A DNA stretch of 64,000 nucleotides from Candidatus Altimarinota bacterium (GTDB lineage: Bacteria; Patescibacteriota; Gracilibacteria; JANQMV01): assembly GCA_028279865.1 (NCBI GenBank), contig JANQMV010000050.1, positions 1 through 64,000 on the forward strand, written 5' to 3'. This document shows, in pieces, positions 30,153-40,158 of the stretch (positions are counted from its first letter, which is position 1; every line of letters begins with the position of its first letter). Position numbers and translations under genes: made by a program. The notes under the pieces were generated by a model. It had not been told where the DNA came from. It saw nothing but the letters and a program-made list of their open reading frames with translations, and searched no databases.

Positions 30153-30602
30153 TTGCTTTGTCCAAAATGTAAGTCAGGTGAGACCAAGGTCATTGATTCG
30201 CGTATGACTGATGAAGGTCGCACGATTAGGCGTAGACGTGAATGTGAAAAATGTGAATTTAGATTTACGACTTTTGAGAGAATGGAAATGGGTAATTTTG
30301 TGGTGATTAAGAAAGATGCAACCAGAGAAACTTACAATCGAGAAAAGCTGGAGCGTGGGATTTGGATTGCTTGCGGAAAAAGACCTGTAACTCAGGCGCA
30401 AATTAATGCGCTTCTTTCTGACCTTGAAAAAAAATGGATGAGTAGTAAAAATAAGGAAATCGAAAGCCAACAAATGGGAAAAGATCTTATGATTGCATTG
30501 AAAGAACTTGATGAAATTGCTTATATTCGTTTTGCGAGTGTTTATCGAAACTTTAAGGATGTTGAGGCGATGAAAGCGGAAATTGGCAAACTTTTGACCT
30601 AA
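30153..30602 (+). CDS. nrdR: NrdR transcriptional repressor
   Basis: LCPKCKSGETKVIDSRMTDEGRTIRRRRECEKCEFRFTTFER and ATP-cone. Confidence 0.96.
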   Translation: MLCPKCKSGETKVIDSRMTDEGRTIRRRRECEKCEFRFTTFERMEMGNFVVIKKDATRETYNREKLERGIWIACGKRPVTQAQINALLSDLEKKWMSSKNKEIESQQMGKDLMIALKELDEIAYIRFASVYRNFKDVEAMKAEIGKLLT

Positions 30603-30693
30603 AGGACAAATTTTGACAGCCTTCTAATTGCTAAATGAAGCATTGGAAAGCAAGGGTTATTAAAAGTATTTTCACTTAAACGAATAATCTAGA

Positions 30694-31281
30694 TTAGTTG
30701 TTGTCTAATTTTCTAAATCTCTCCAAATATTTTCCTAAAATATCTCCTTCTAAATTAATCTTATCCCCAACCTTGGCTTGGTTCAGATTTGTAACTTCCC
30801 ATGTGTGTGGAATTACTCCGATGCTGAAAGAGTCTTTTTCCAGGCGTGCAATTGTAAAGCTAATACCATTAATTGTAATGGATCCTTGAGGAATGCAATA
30901 AGGTTGGATTTGATGGGGTAAAGAAATTTTAATTAAGTGTGCATTAGAATCTTGTTGTATTGCTAAGACTTCTCCTACAGCATCAACATGTCCTTGTACA
31001 ATATGTCCATCGAAACGTCCATTTGCGAGCATGGCTAATTCTAAGTTGACCAAGTTTCCTTCTTTTTTTTGGCTAAAATTAGATTTCCTTTTGGTCTCAG
31101 GCATTACTTGGACTTGAAAACTTTCTTGATCAAAGTGAACAACTGTTAAACAAACGCCGTCTACAGCGATACTTTGTCCTATCTTAACTTCGTTAAGTAT
31201 TTTTTTGGATGCTTGAATTGAATAGAGAGAATCCTGAATATTTGTGATTTTACCTGTATCCAAAACGATTCCTGTAAACAT
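30694..31281 (-). CDS. ribE: Riboflavin synthase alpha chain
   Basis: MFTGIVLDTGKI...IAVDGVCLTVV...GHIVQGHVDAVGEV...SITINGISFTIA. Confidence 0.95.
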   Translation of the reverse strand: MFTGIVLDTGKITNIQDSLYSIQASKKILNEVKIGQSIAVDGVCLTVVHFDQESFQVQVMPETKRKSNFSQKKEGNLVNLELAMLANGRFDGHIVQGHVDAVGEVLAIQQDSNAHLIKISLPHQIQPYCIPQGSITINGISFTIARLEKDSFSIGVIPHTWEVTNLNQAKVGDKINLEGDILGKYLERFRKLDNN

Positions 31282-31386
31282 AAAAATGCAAAATTAAAGT
31301 AAAATATTTTTTATACTAGGACTTAATTAGTTTTTAATACTTGATTGTTATTCTGATTCTGTAGAGTTTATTTTAACCTTTTTTTT

Positions 31387-31593
31387 ATGTTAGACAAGGT
31401 CGATCATATGATAGAATTTCCGGAGCAATACTCTTTTTCCCAAATAAAAAAAATGAGAGGTGAGCTGGAGTATTTTGTTGCAGGGATGGCAGGTAATTTA
31501 AGTAAATTAAAAGAAAATTCAGGTATGGTTAACAATTTAATCAATCAGTGTATGGTCAAAATAATGATTTTAAGCACTTTTTGCGAAGAGTAA
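31387..31593 (+). CDS. Hypothetical protein (68 aa)
   Basis: ORF with ATG and TAA between ribE and lepA; no recognised motif. Confidence 0.45.
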   Translation: MLDKVDHMIEFPEQYSFSQIKKMRGELEYFVAGMAGNLSKLKENSGMVNNLINQCMVKIMILSTFCEE

Positions 31594-31597
31594 ATTA

Positions 31598-33427
31598 TCA
31601 ATCTTTTTTCAAAACAGCCAAAAATGCTTCTTGTGGCAAGTTAACTTTTCCGAATTGTTTCATACGTTTTTTACCCGCTTTTTGTTTTTTTAAGAGCTTG
31701 TTTTTGCGACTGACGTCTCCTCCGTAAAGTCCCGCTGTTACATCCTTACGAAAGGCAGAGATTGTTTGCCTGGCAACAACCTTTCCTCCAATTGCAGCTT
31801 GTAAAGCTATGGGAAAATTTGCCCGAGGGATGACTTCTTTGAGTTTTTTGGTGATAGCATTACCGTTACTATGCGCTTCGCTCCGATGTACAATTAGGCT
31901 GAGTGCTTCAACCGGGTCTCCTGCAATTAAAAAATCGAGCTTAACTAAGTCTTCCGTGCGGAATTCTTTGAATTCATAGTTCATTGAAGCATATCCGCTT
32001 GAGATGCTTTTTAACTTATCATAAAAATCAAGGACAATAGAGGCTAAAGGGATGTCGTATTTTAGCAAAACTCTAGTTTCGTCAAGGTATTCCATGGATT
32101 TATAAACGCCTCTTTTCTTTTGTACTAAGTCCATAATGCCTCCGACAAACTCCTTGGGAGTAATTATTTCCGTATCGACAAAAGGTTCTTTGATTTCTTC
32201 GATTAATTCCCGTGCCGGCAGCTCTGAGGGGTTAGAAATTTTTAGTACTTCTGCTGTTTTATTTTTTTGCAAAACTTGGTAAGAAACACTCGGAGCAGTG
32301 ATAATTAAGTCCAAATTGTATTCTCTTTCCAATCTTTCCTGAATAATTTCCATGTGTAACAAACCTAAAAAACCACAACGAAAACCAAAACCAAGAGCAG
32401 AAGACTGTTCGGGTTCATAACTTAAGGATGCATCGTTTAACTGAAGTTTCTCAAGAGCATCGCGTAATAAGGGGTATTCATCTGTGTTGACACTAAAAAC
32501 TCCTGCAAAAACCATGGGCATGACTTTTTTGTAACCGGGTAGTGGTGTTACTGTTTCCAAGTTTTTACCAGCGTAAAGGGTGTCTCCGACTTTGGCGTCT
32601 CTCACTGATTTTAAGCCTGTAACGATATAGCCGACTTCGCCTGCTTTTAAGTTGTCACAAGGGTGGTATTTTGGTTTAAAATAACCTACTTCTAAGACTT
32701 CAAATTTTTCTTTTGTATTCATTGAAAATAGAATGTCTCCTTTTTTGACTTGTCCTGAGACAATTCTGACAAAAGCCAGTACGCCTTTGTATAGGTCGTA
32801 AACAGAATCGAAAATTAGCATTTTAGATTCATCTTCGTTGAGTTGGTTTTGCTCTTCCAAGATTTTGCGTAATCCCTGTTTTGTGGGATTAGGAATTTGT
32901 TTGATAATTTGATCTAAGACTTTTTCTACGTTTGTTCCTTCTTTTGCTGAAACTGCAATGATTTCTTCTTTGGGAATGCCGAGCATGTTTTCGAGTTCTT
33001 GTGAGTGTTTTTCTACATCTGCGGAGGGTAGATCTATTTTGTTCAGGACAGGAATTATTTCTAAATTATGCTCAAGTGCGAGGTAAGTGTTAGCAAGTGT
33101 TTGTGCTTCAATTCCTTGTGTTGCGTCTACGACTAAAATTGCTCCTTCACAGGCGACGATTGAACGTGAGACTTCATAGGAAAAATCGACATGTCCCGGA
33201 GTGTCGATTAAATTTAGGGTATAACCTTTATAGTCCATGCGGACGGGCTGGAGTTTGATTGTAATTCCTCTTTCTTGCTCAATATCCATTGTGTCTAACA
33301 TTTGCCCATGTGCCATTTCTCGTTTGGTTAGAGTTTTAGTTATCTCTAAAAAACGATCTGCTAAAGTTGATTTTCCATGATCAATGTGTGCGATGATGCA
33401 AAAATTTCTAATTTTCTCTTGAGCCAC
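31598..33427 (-). CDS. lepA: Elongation factor 4 (LepA)
   Basis: [23 protein letters not shown]...[15 protein letters not shown]; ends GAT-TGA-TAA. Confidence 0.97.
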   Translation of the reverse strand: MAQEKIRNFCIIAHIDHGKSTLADRFLEITKTLTKREMAHGQMLDTMDIEQERGITIKLQPVRMDYKGYTLNLIDTPGHVDFSYEVSRSIVACEGAILVVDATQGIEAQTLANTYLALEHNLEIIPVLNKIDLPSADVEKHSQELENMLGIPKEEIIAVSAKEGTNVEKVLDQIIKQIPNPTKQGLRKILEEQNQLNEDESKMLIFDSVYDLYKGVLAFVRIVSGQVKKGDILFSMNTKEKFEVLEVGYFKPKYHPCDNLKAGEVGYIVTGLKSVRDAKVGDTLYAGKNLETVTPLPGYKKVMPMVFAGVFSVNTDEYPLLRDALEKLQLNDASLSYEPEQSSALGFGFRCGFLGLLHMEIIQERLEREYNLDLIITAPSVSYQVLQKNKTAEVLKISNPSELPARELIEEIKEPFVDTEIITPKEFVGGIMDLVQKKRGVYKSMEYLDETRVLLKYDIPLASIVLDFYDKLKSISSGYASMNYEFKEFRTEDLVKLDFLIAGDPVEALSLIVHRSEAHSNGNAITKKLKEVIPRANFPIALQAAIGGKVVARQTISAFRKDVTAGLYGGDVSRKNKLLKKQKAGKKRMKQFGKVNLPQEAFLAVLKKD

Positions 33428-33660
33428 GTTTTGTCTAAGTTACGAATGCTAATTTGAGCTACAGTATCTTAAATAATATTGTCTATTTAGACAATAGCAA
33501 ACGATGCTTTGTTTGTTATTCCATTTAATGCAAGAGTGTGAACCCGTATTGCGGGAAACGAAAGATTTCTAAACCCCAGTTAGAATTAGAGAATTTTATT
33601 AGTCAAACATTTGGAGAGATTCTTCTTTCGCCATGTTGGGATTAGAGTGACACATAGGTT

Positions 33661-34146
33661 TTAATTTCTGATTTCGTCAATCACATCCAGCAAGTTAACC
33701 ATTTCGATTGCCGCAATGGCACATTGGTGTCCTTTGTTTTGGTCATTTTTAGCAGAGCGCTCAAGGGCTTGTTCGGGGGTATTACAAGTGAGGATGCCAA
33801 AGATGACGGGTAAACCGGTCTTCATTTGTACGTCTAAAATTCCACGTGCAGATTCTTGACAAACGTAATCAAAATGAGGAGTACCTCCTCTGATTACGGC
33901 TCCGAGAGTGATAATTGCGTCCATATTGTGGCTGATGGCGATTTTTTGTGCGACTAAGGGGATTTCAAATGCTCCAGGTACCCAGATAACTTCAATGTTT
34001 TCGAGTAAAATTCCACATTTTTTCAGCGTTTTAACACAGCTATCTAGCAGGCGATTACCAATTTCTTCATTGTATTGTGAAATAACAATGGCAATTTTTG
34101 TTTCTGTTGCTGCTTCGGGGAGCTTATTGCTACTAAAAAGACTCAT
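33661..34146 (-). CDS. ribH: 6,7-dimethyl-8-ribityllumazine synthase
   Basis: VWVPGAFEIPLVAQK...LGAVIRGGTPHFDYVC...PVIFGILTCNTPEQALERS. Confidence 0.96.
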   Translation of the reverse strand: MSLFSSNKLPEAATETKIAIVISQYNEEIGNRLLDSCVKTLKKCGILLENIEVIWVPGAFEIPLVAQKIAISHNMDAIITLGAVIRGGTPHFDYVCQESARGILDVQMKTGLPVIFGILTCNTPEQALERSAKNDQNKGHQCAIAAIEMVNLLDVIDEIRN

Positions 34147-34217
34147 GGGATTCTATATTATTTTACAATCTAAAATATAGCATTAAAGTAAAAAAAATAA
34201 CATAAAGGTTGTTCATG

Positions 34218-34568
34218 TTATTTTGATTGGCTATTTATTAATCCAAGTAACATTTTGGAAATTTCTTCTAATTTCAAATAAAAATTTTGAAAAAGCTCTT
34301 TGGTAATTTGATTTTCATCTTTAATTATATCAAATAAAGAAACGCATTCGTAAACAGATCCACGGGAAATAATATAAAAATTTCTTTTATCTGCTTTTGT
34401 ATATCTTCCACTACCTTCGGCAATATTTATAACTATGCTTATTGAAGCACGTTTAAGCTGATCTCTTAGGTAAGAATCTATTTTAGAATTCTGCTTTAAA
34501 AATGACTGAATTGCTTTGTTTGTCAATTTAGATTTTGTGTAGACGGATAGCTTTTCGAAATCAAACAT
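34218..34568 (-). CDS. Four-helix bundle protein (S23/IVP family)
   Basis: FDFEKLSVYTKSKL...DQLKRASISIVINIAEGSGRYTKADKRNFYIISRGSVYECVSLFDI. Confidence 0.9.
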   Translation of the reverse strand: MFDFEKLSVYTKSKLTNKAIQSFLKQNSKIDSYLRDQLKRASISIVINIAEGSGRYTKADKRNFYIISRGSVYECVSLFDIIKDENQITKELFQNFYLKLEEISKMLLGLINSQSK

Positions 34569-34719
34569 GGGTTGATGAGATTAGAGGAATTGGATAATGG
34601 ATATTGGAGGAAGAATGTGTGAGTGTGTGTATTTAGTCTTTAGGGAAAATTTGTTAAAAATCATTGAGCTAACTACTCACTCTAACTACTAAATACTTAA
34701 AATTTGTGATAACAAATTT

Positions 34720-34808
34720 TGGTGCCGAGGGCCGGACTCGAACCGGCACGAGGGTTAAATCTCAAAGGATTTTAAGTCCTTCGCGTCTACCAGTTCCGCC
34801 ACCCCGGC
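34720..34808 (-). tRNA. tRNA-Leu (UAA)
   Basis: Reverse complement gccggggtggcggaactggtagacgcgaaggacttaaaatcct...ggttcgagtccggccctcggcacca; long variable arm, anticodon TAA, encoded CCA. Confidence 0.93.
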
Positions 34809-34858
34809 GTGCTTTTATTAAGTACGTTGATTTTTAGATTGTTTCCATTATTTAAAAA

Positions 34859-34934
34859 TGGAGGCGACGAGCGGATTCGAACCGCTGAATAGTGGTTTTG
34901 CAAACCATTCCCTTAACCACTTGGGCACGTCGCC
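34859..34934 (-). tRNA. tRNA-Cys (GCA)
   Basis: Reverse complement ggcgacgtgcccaagtggttaagggaatggtttgcaaaaccactattcagcggttcgaatccgctcgtcgcctcca; anticodon GCA. Confidence 0.93.
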
Positions 34935-34965
34935 ATATTAACAAAAAAGTCTCTTGGATGAAAAT

Positions 34966-35586
34966 CTATTTTTCATTTTTCAAGGTAAAACTTTTTACCA
35001 AATCCTGAAGGATTGTAAAGTCATTTTCTTCAATGTCAAGTAAATCAGAAGCTGTAATGGTATAACCAAGTTCACCTTTGACTAAATATGTCTGGACATA
35101 CTGCAAGGTCTTTGCATTTAATTCACTTTTACCTTTAAAAACCATTAATTTAGTTTCTTCTCCGCTGATTTCCAAGTTTCTCTCTTCTATTTTTTCAAAC
35201 TCAAGAATCCCTTGAACTGCATTATTGATATTGGCTTTAGCATAGTCCAGCGAACTTGTTTGAGGGGGGACAATGTCGTTTATAATACTAATTGTTGTAC
35301 GGTATCCCTCTCTGGGTTCTGGTCTGCTAAATGTGGCGACAGTTTCCTTGGGAATTTCTTCTCCAAAATTTTGACGAGTTTTTACAATCCAGTTTTCGGG
35401 ATAGTTGATTGTAAAATGAGGGTCGTTGAAAGTTAAATTTTTCTCAGAGTTGCTATTATCGCTATTTCCAAAACATCCGGAAAGGCTAAATATAATTGCG
35501 AAGGAGAAGAAAAGTTTCAGTATTTTAGGCATATTGTTTATATAAAAAGCATAGTGAATAGTAACAAAGAAAGATTTTGTAAGCAA
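34966..35586 (-). CDS. Putative lipoprotein (PsbP/DUF1795-like)
   Basis: Lipobox SLSGCFG; FTINYPENWIVKTRQNFGEEIPKETVATFSRPE. Confidence 0.6.
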   Translation of the reverse strand: MLTKSFFVTIHYAFYINNMPKILKLFFSFAIIFSLSGCFGNSDNSNSEKNLTFNDPHFTINYPENWIVKTRQNFGEEIPKETVATFSRPEPREGYRTTISIINDIVPPQTSSLDYAKANINNAVQGILEFEKIEERNLEISGEETKLMVFKGKSELNAKTLQYVQTYLVKGELGYTITASDLLDIEENDFTILQDLVKSFTLKNEK

Positions 35587-35587
35587 A

Positions 35588-36850
35588 TTACTTTGTGTTT
35601 GTTTTGACTAATTTTATTCCCTTATAGCCTGCTAAAAACTTAAGTCCTACCGGCATAAGTATGGTCGTACAAAAAACAGTTAAAATCAAAGAAGAGAATA
35701 AGGTTTCATTAAGCACTGTGTCGGTTGTGCCAGGTATATCGAGTGTCTGTCCAAAGCCGATTTTAGCTAAAATGAGTACCATTTCTCCTCTGGCGATTAA
35801 TCCCAGACCAATAGCAGTTGCATCTCGGATCGTTAATTTGTTATTGAACCTACTGACAATAAAACCAACGAAGAATTTACTTAAAACAGAAACAGCTAAA
35901 ATAGAGAGAAAGATATAAATGTCTTTAGAAAACAAGACATCAAAAGAGATGTGCATGCCGATTGAGGCAAAGAAAATGGGACCTAAAAAAGAGTAACTCA
36001 AACCAAAAACACGGTCTTCAATTTTGTTGTAAAGCTTTTCTTCCCTGACATTTTGCCTGATAAAAATACCTGCCAAATAAGCTCCCAGAATTACATGCAG
36101 ACCGATTTTTTGTGCAATTAAGCCAAAAAACAGAGCAACAACAAGTGTAAAGGTAAAGCCTTTTTTCCCTTCAGTGTTAAAAATTTTACTAAATTTAGGC
36201 AAAATTTTATAACCAAGGCTAAGTGAAAAAATAAAGAAAAGAACAACTTTTAGAATTACCCACAAAAGTACAATCAAATTGAATTCACCCTGCTTTAAAA
36301 GACTGGCAACGACACTGAAAAGCAAGAAAGAAAGTAATTCATTGATCAGTGTTGTACTTTGTAAAATCCGACCTACTTTTTTTGTGTGTATTTTGAGACT
36401 TTTGATAGTGCTATAGACGATAGCAATAGAAGTGAAAGAAATCGTCATTCCGACAAAAATAGAGGTTTCTGTTGAAAATCCCAAAAATTTACTAACACCA
36501 TAACCTAAAGCAAGAGTTACAAAAACATTGATAAAGGCAAGAAAAAATGAAAAACGAGAGTTTTTAACAAGTTTTAACGGATCTGACTCTAAGCCGGAAT
36601 GTAGCAGGATAAAAAAGACTCCGAGTTCTGCTAAAACTCTAATAATTTCAGTATCATCAATTAATCCCAAAACAGCTGGTCCGATTAGAATACCGGCGAT
36701 TAATTCTCCAAGCATTAAGGGCATTTTAAAGCGACGAAAGATGTTTCCGGAAGCCCAAATAATTGCCATCAAAAACAGTAAAACTTCAAAGACGTTAGCT
36801 TGGTTTGGGTTAAAGAAAGTCGAAAATTGTTGAACGATAGCATCGAGCAT
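35588..36850 (-). CDS. CPA2-family Na+/H+ (cation:proton) antiporter
   Basis: MLGELIAGILIGPAVLG...LGVFFILLHSGLE...GLIARGEMVLILA, multiple TMs. Confidence 0.9.
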   Translation of the reverse strand: MLDAIVQQFSTFFNPNQANVFEVLLFLMAIIWASGNIFRRFKMPLMLGELIAGILIGPAVLGLIDDTEIIRVLAELGVFFILLHSGLESDPLKLVKNSRFSFFLAFINVFVTLALGYGVSKFLGFSTETSIFVGMTISFTSIAIVYSTIKSLKIHTKKVGRILQSTTLINELLSFLLFSVVASLLKQGEFNLIVLLWVILKVVLFFIFSLSLGYKILPKFSKIFNTEGKKGFTFTLVVALFFGLIAQKIGLHVILGAYLAGIFIRQNVREEKLYNKIEDRVFGLSYSFLGPIFFASIGMHISFDVLFSKDIYIFLSILAVSVLSKFFVGFIVSRFNNKLTIRDATAIGLGLIARGEMVLILAKIGFGQTLDIPGTTDTVLNETLFSSLILTVFCTTILMPVGLKFLAGYKGIKLVKTNTK

Positions 36851-36973
36851 ATTTGGGTTTGTTTAACTTTTGGTCATGCAAAATTTTGCTATAAGTTTTT
36901 TTTGCTTAAGCAGGTTAAAAATATTCTAGTTAAATATTTCTTTTGAAAATCAAACTATACTGAATTAATTTTT

Positions 36974-37906
36974 TTATTTTTTCAGTATTTTCTTAAATCT
37001 ATTATAGAGATTTTCTGTATTGAATCCGTATTTTGCATACAAGTCTTCCGGTGTACCACTTTCTCCGAATTGATCTTGCATTCCAATTCTATACATTTTT
37101 GTTGGTTGTTTTTCTGATAAGACTTCTGCGACAGCACCAGCTAACCCTCCGGTGATTTGATGATCTTCGGCTGTGATTACAAGTCCGGTTTTTTTGGCGC
37201 TATTGATAATTAAATTGTCATCAATTGGTTTAATTGAAGCCATGTTGATTAATTCAACGTTTAAATTATCTTCTTCTTTTAACTTCCTCACAGCCTGTAA
37301 AGCATAGCCGACCAGAGAACCTGTTGCGATGACGGTGGCATCATTACCTTGCTGTAGTATGTCACCTTTTCCGACTTCGAATTTGTAATTTTCAGGATAA
37401 ATTACCGGAACTCCGTCTCGACCCAAACGTAAGTAGCAAGGACCTTTTATTTTAACGATTTCATGCATAACCGCTTTAGTTTCATTGGCATCCGCAGGGC
37501 AAAAAACCTGCATGTTTGGTAAAACGCGCATCAGTGCCAAATCTTCCAGAGCCTGATGAGTTGCTCCATCTTCACCGGTAAGAATTCCCGCATGCGAACC
37601 AACAATTTTAACATTAATTTTTGGGTAGGCTACTGAGTTGCGAATTTGTTCCCAAGGCCTGCCTGATGAAAAGACAGCAAAACTGCAGGCAAAGGGAATT
37701 TTGCCTGCAATTGCCATTCCTGCAGCTGTACCAATTAAGTTTTGTTCGGCAATACCAACATTAAATGCTCTTTCCGGATGTTTTTTCTTAAAAGCTCCTG
37801 TTTTGAGACTGCCTGCCAAATCAGCATCAATAGTGACAATTTCAGGATATTGATCTGATAATTCGACAAGAGCTTCTCCAAAAGCTGCACGTGTTGCAAT
37901 ATTCAT
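36974..37906 (-). CDS. Transketolase C-terminal half
   Basis: VTIDADLAGSLKTG...RAFNVGIAEQNLIGTAAGMAIAGKIPFACSF...DGATHQALEDLALMRVLPNM. Confidence 0.93.
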   Translation of the reverse strand: MNIATRAAFGEALVELSDQYPEIVTIDADLAGSLKTGAFKKKHPERAFNVGIAEQNLIGTAAGMAIAGKIPFACSFAVFSSGRPWEQIRNSVAYPKINVKIVGSHAGILTGEDGATHQALEDLALMRVLPNMQVFCPADANETKAVMHEIVKIKGPCYLRLGRDGVPVIYPENYKFEVGKGDILQQGNDATVIATGSLVGYALQAVRKLKEEDNLNVELINMASIKPIDDNLIINSAKKTGLVITAEDHQITGGLAGAVAEVLSEKQPTKMYRIGMQDQFGESGTPEDLYAKYGFNTENLYNRFKKILKK

Positions 37907-37972
37907 TTTTTTGGGAATTTAAGTTATGACGTTTAAATTAGTAAATTGTACAGTTGGTTTGTTAGCAAATTT

Positions 37973-39100
37973 TTAGTTTCCTTGTAGTCCTTTTAAGTCA
38001 ATTAAGGGGACAATATTATCCGGCATAATTCCCCAGTCAATATTTGGTGACATTTTTTGTACGAATTCAAATTGAATAACTTGAGGATTTTGCCTGAGAG
38101 TTTCCCCTTTGAGGCGAATTGATTCAGCTTCGGCCTGAGCTTCGATAATCTTCTTTTCTTTTAATTTTTCAGCTTCTTGTTTTTGGTATTCAGCTTTTTG
38201 AATGCGTTGCTCGGCAATCTGTTTTTCTTCGATTGCATTAATATAAGATGCTGAAAATTGGATATTTCTAAGTAATAAACTTTCCAGTAAAAGTTTTTTA
38301 GCTGCGTATTTTTCTTTGAGCGCATTTTCCATTTGTTGAGCTGCTTTTTGTCTTGGCTCTATGTCAAATAAGCTTTTTGATTCATACCCAGTAACAACTT
38401 CACGAATAACACTGCGTACTTCCGGGCGAATGATTTTATCTTTGTAATCCAGCCCGATTTTTTGATAAATGTAAGAAGCGTCTTCTTGTGAAATCCTATA
38501 CTGTACAGTGACGTCAACATTGACTTTTTGTCCATCACTTGTCAGTGCTTCTATGGCATCGTCTCCATAAATTTCTCCTTCACTTGTTGCGATACTCATT
38601 GTGTAGGTTTGCAAGCGCGTATCCATAATAGTGGCTGTTTGCCAGAATGGAATTTTGAGATGTAGCCCTTCTGGTAATTCTTTCTCTAACACTCCTCTGC
38701 CACGATCATAGATGACCGCAACATGACCTGCGGGGGCGCTAACAAGTCCGTCAATAATAATCACAACTACACAAAGAACTAAAATTGCTCCAATAATTGA
38801 GCCTGCCTTGATTTTGGGCATAATGTTAAAATTAGAAAGTAAATTATTTTTAAAAAGTTTGTCGTAATCAATCGCTTTTGCCTTTGTTTTAGATTTTGTT
38901 TTAGCTTTAACGCTAGTTTGTGATGGATCATTTTTAAATTTATCAAGAGTTTTCTTGATAAAACCTTCTGTTTCGCTCGCAAAATAGATAGCAGCGAAAA
39001 TAATAATAGGTAAAAAAATGGAAATTAAAGTAATAAAAAAATTCGGAAAGAGAATGATTAAAATTACAGCTGCCAGTAGAATTTTTTGATTTCTGGTCAT
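37973..39100 (-). CDS. SPFH/prohibitin-like membrane protein
   Basis: SAPAGHVAVIYDRGRGVLEKELPEGLHLKIPFWQ...YRISQEDASYIYQKIG...QAEAESIRLKGE. Confidence 0.9.
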   Translation of the reverse strand: MTRNQKILLAAVILIILFPNFFITLISIFLPIIIFAAIYFASETEGFIKKTLDKFKNDPSQTSVKAKTKSKTKAKAIDYDKLFKNNLLSNFNIMPKIKAGSIIGAILVLCVVVIIIDGLVSAPAGHVAVIYDRGRGVLEKELPEGLHLKIPFWQTATIMDTRLQTYTMSIATSEGEIYGDDAIEALTSDGQKVNVDVTVQYRISQEDASYIYQKIGLDYKDKIIRPEVRSVIREVVTGYESKSLFDIEPRQKAAQQMENALKEKYAAKKLLLESLLLRNIQFSASYINAIEEKQIAEQRIQKAEYQKQEAEKLKEKKIIEAQAEAESIRLKGETLRQNPQVIQFEFVQKMSPNIDWGIMPDNIVPLIDLKGLQGN

Positions 39101-39131
39101 TAATTAGAATTTTTTATTTAAAATAACAAAT

Positions 39132-39947
39132 TTATATTTGCATCTCAAGTTCTGCCATGGCTTGTTCGAATTCAGATTCGTTTGGAGCTTTGCCGTGCCA
39201 ACCTGCATTGTTTTCCATAAAGCTGATGCCTTTCCCTTTTACAGTATGTGCGATAATAGCAACAGGTTTATTTTTGACTTCAAGAGCCTTTTTTAGTGTT
39301 TGACTAATTTCGGAATGATTGTGTCCATCGCATTCTAAAACTTCCCAGCCGAATGCTTTAAATTTTTGATTAACAGGATTTGTTTGCATTACATCGCAAG
39401 TTTTGCCGTCAATTTGTAATCCATTAATATCAATGATAGCAACCAAGTTTCCCAGCTTATGATGAGCCGCTGACATGGCTGCTTCCCAAACTTGACCTTC
39501 TTGTGTTTCTCCATCGCCGAGCAAGGTGAAGACTTTGTTAGCTTTGTTGTCAATTTTTAAACCCATTGCAATGCCGGTTGCAACGGAGATGCCTTGTCCT
39601 AGCGAGCCTGTTGTTGCTTCAATGCCGGGAATTTTAATAACGGGATGTCCTTGTAAAAGTGCATCTGTTTGTCTTATATTGAAAAAATTGTCTTTTTCAA
39701 AAAAACCTTGTTCTCCCAAGACTGCATATAAAGCTGGGGCAGCGTGTCCTTTTGATAAAACGAAATAGTCTCGATCTTCCCAATCCGGATTTTGAGGATC
39801 ATTTTTGATAAATCCATCAAAGAACAATATAGTCAAAACATCAATTGCGGAAAGGGATCCTCCGGGGTGTCCGCTTTGAGCGGCGTAAATCATTTTGAGA
39901 ATATCTTTTCTAAGGCGTATGGCAATGTTTTTGAAATGTGCAGACAT
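39132..39947 (-). CDS. Transketolase N-terminal half
   Basis: SGHPGGSLSAIDVLTILFF...LSKGHAAPALYAVLGE...LGDGETQEGQVWEAAMSAAHHKLGNLVAIID. Confidence 0.94.
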   Translation of the reverse strand: MSAHFKNIAIRLRKDILKMIYAAQSGHPGGSLSAIDVLTILFFDGFIKNDPQNPDWEDRDYFVLSKGHAAPALYAVLGEQGFFEKDNFFNIRQTDALLQGHPVIKIPGIEATTGSLGQGISVATGIAMGLKIDNKANKVFTLLGDGETQEGQVWEAAMSAAHHKLGNLVAIIDINGLQIDGKTCDVMQTNPVNQKFKAFGWEVLECDGHNHSEISQTLKKALEVKNKPVAIIAHTVKGKGISFMENNAGWHGKAPNESEFEQAMAELEMQI

Positions 39948-40158
39948 AAATAAGAATGATGATAAAAAATGCTACACTATCTTAGAAGAAAGCAAATCAA
40001 AAAGCAAAGGCTTCTGATGTATATTTAGCTAGAATTTTTTAGCTTCAGATTTTACTGAGTAAATAAAATTTAAATTTTGCAAAAAGATAAGCTAAAGCTA
40101 TAATCAGTAAGGTTGTAAGCACAATTTATAGTGATTATTAAAATATGTAAATTCTGTC

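Noticed and set aside
31598-31612. TGA-TAA at the end of lepA as proof that TGA is a stop
   Set aside because: The immediately following TAA gives termination in either code, so it is not informative alone.
33480-33660. Possible FMN riboswitch between lepA and ribH
   Set aside because: The gap lies downstream of ribH and upstream of lepA on the minus strand, and I could not recognise the conserved RFN element; it looks like a decayed dispersed repeat (gagattcttctttcgcc...).
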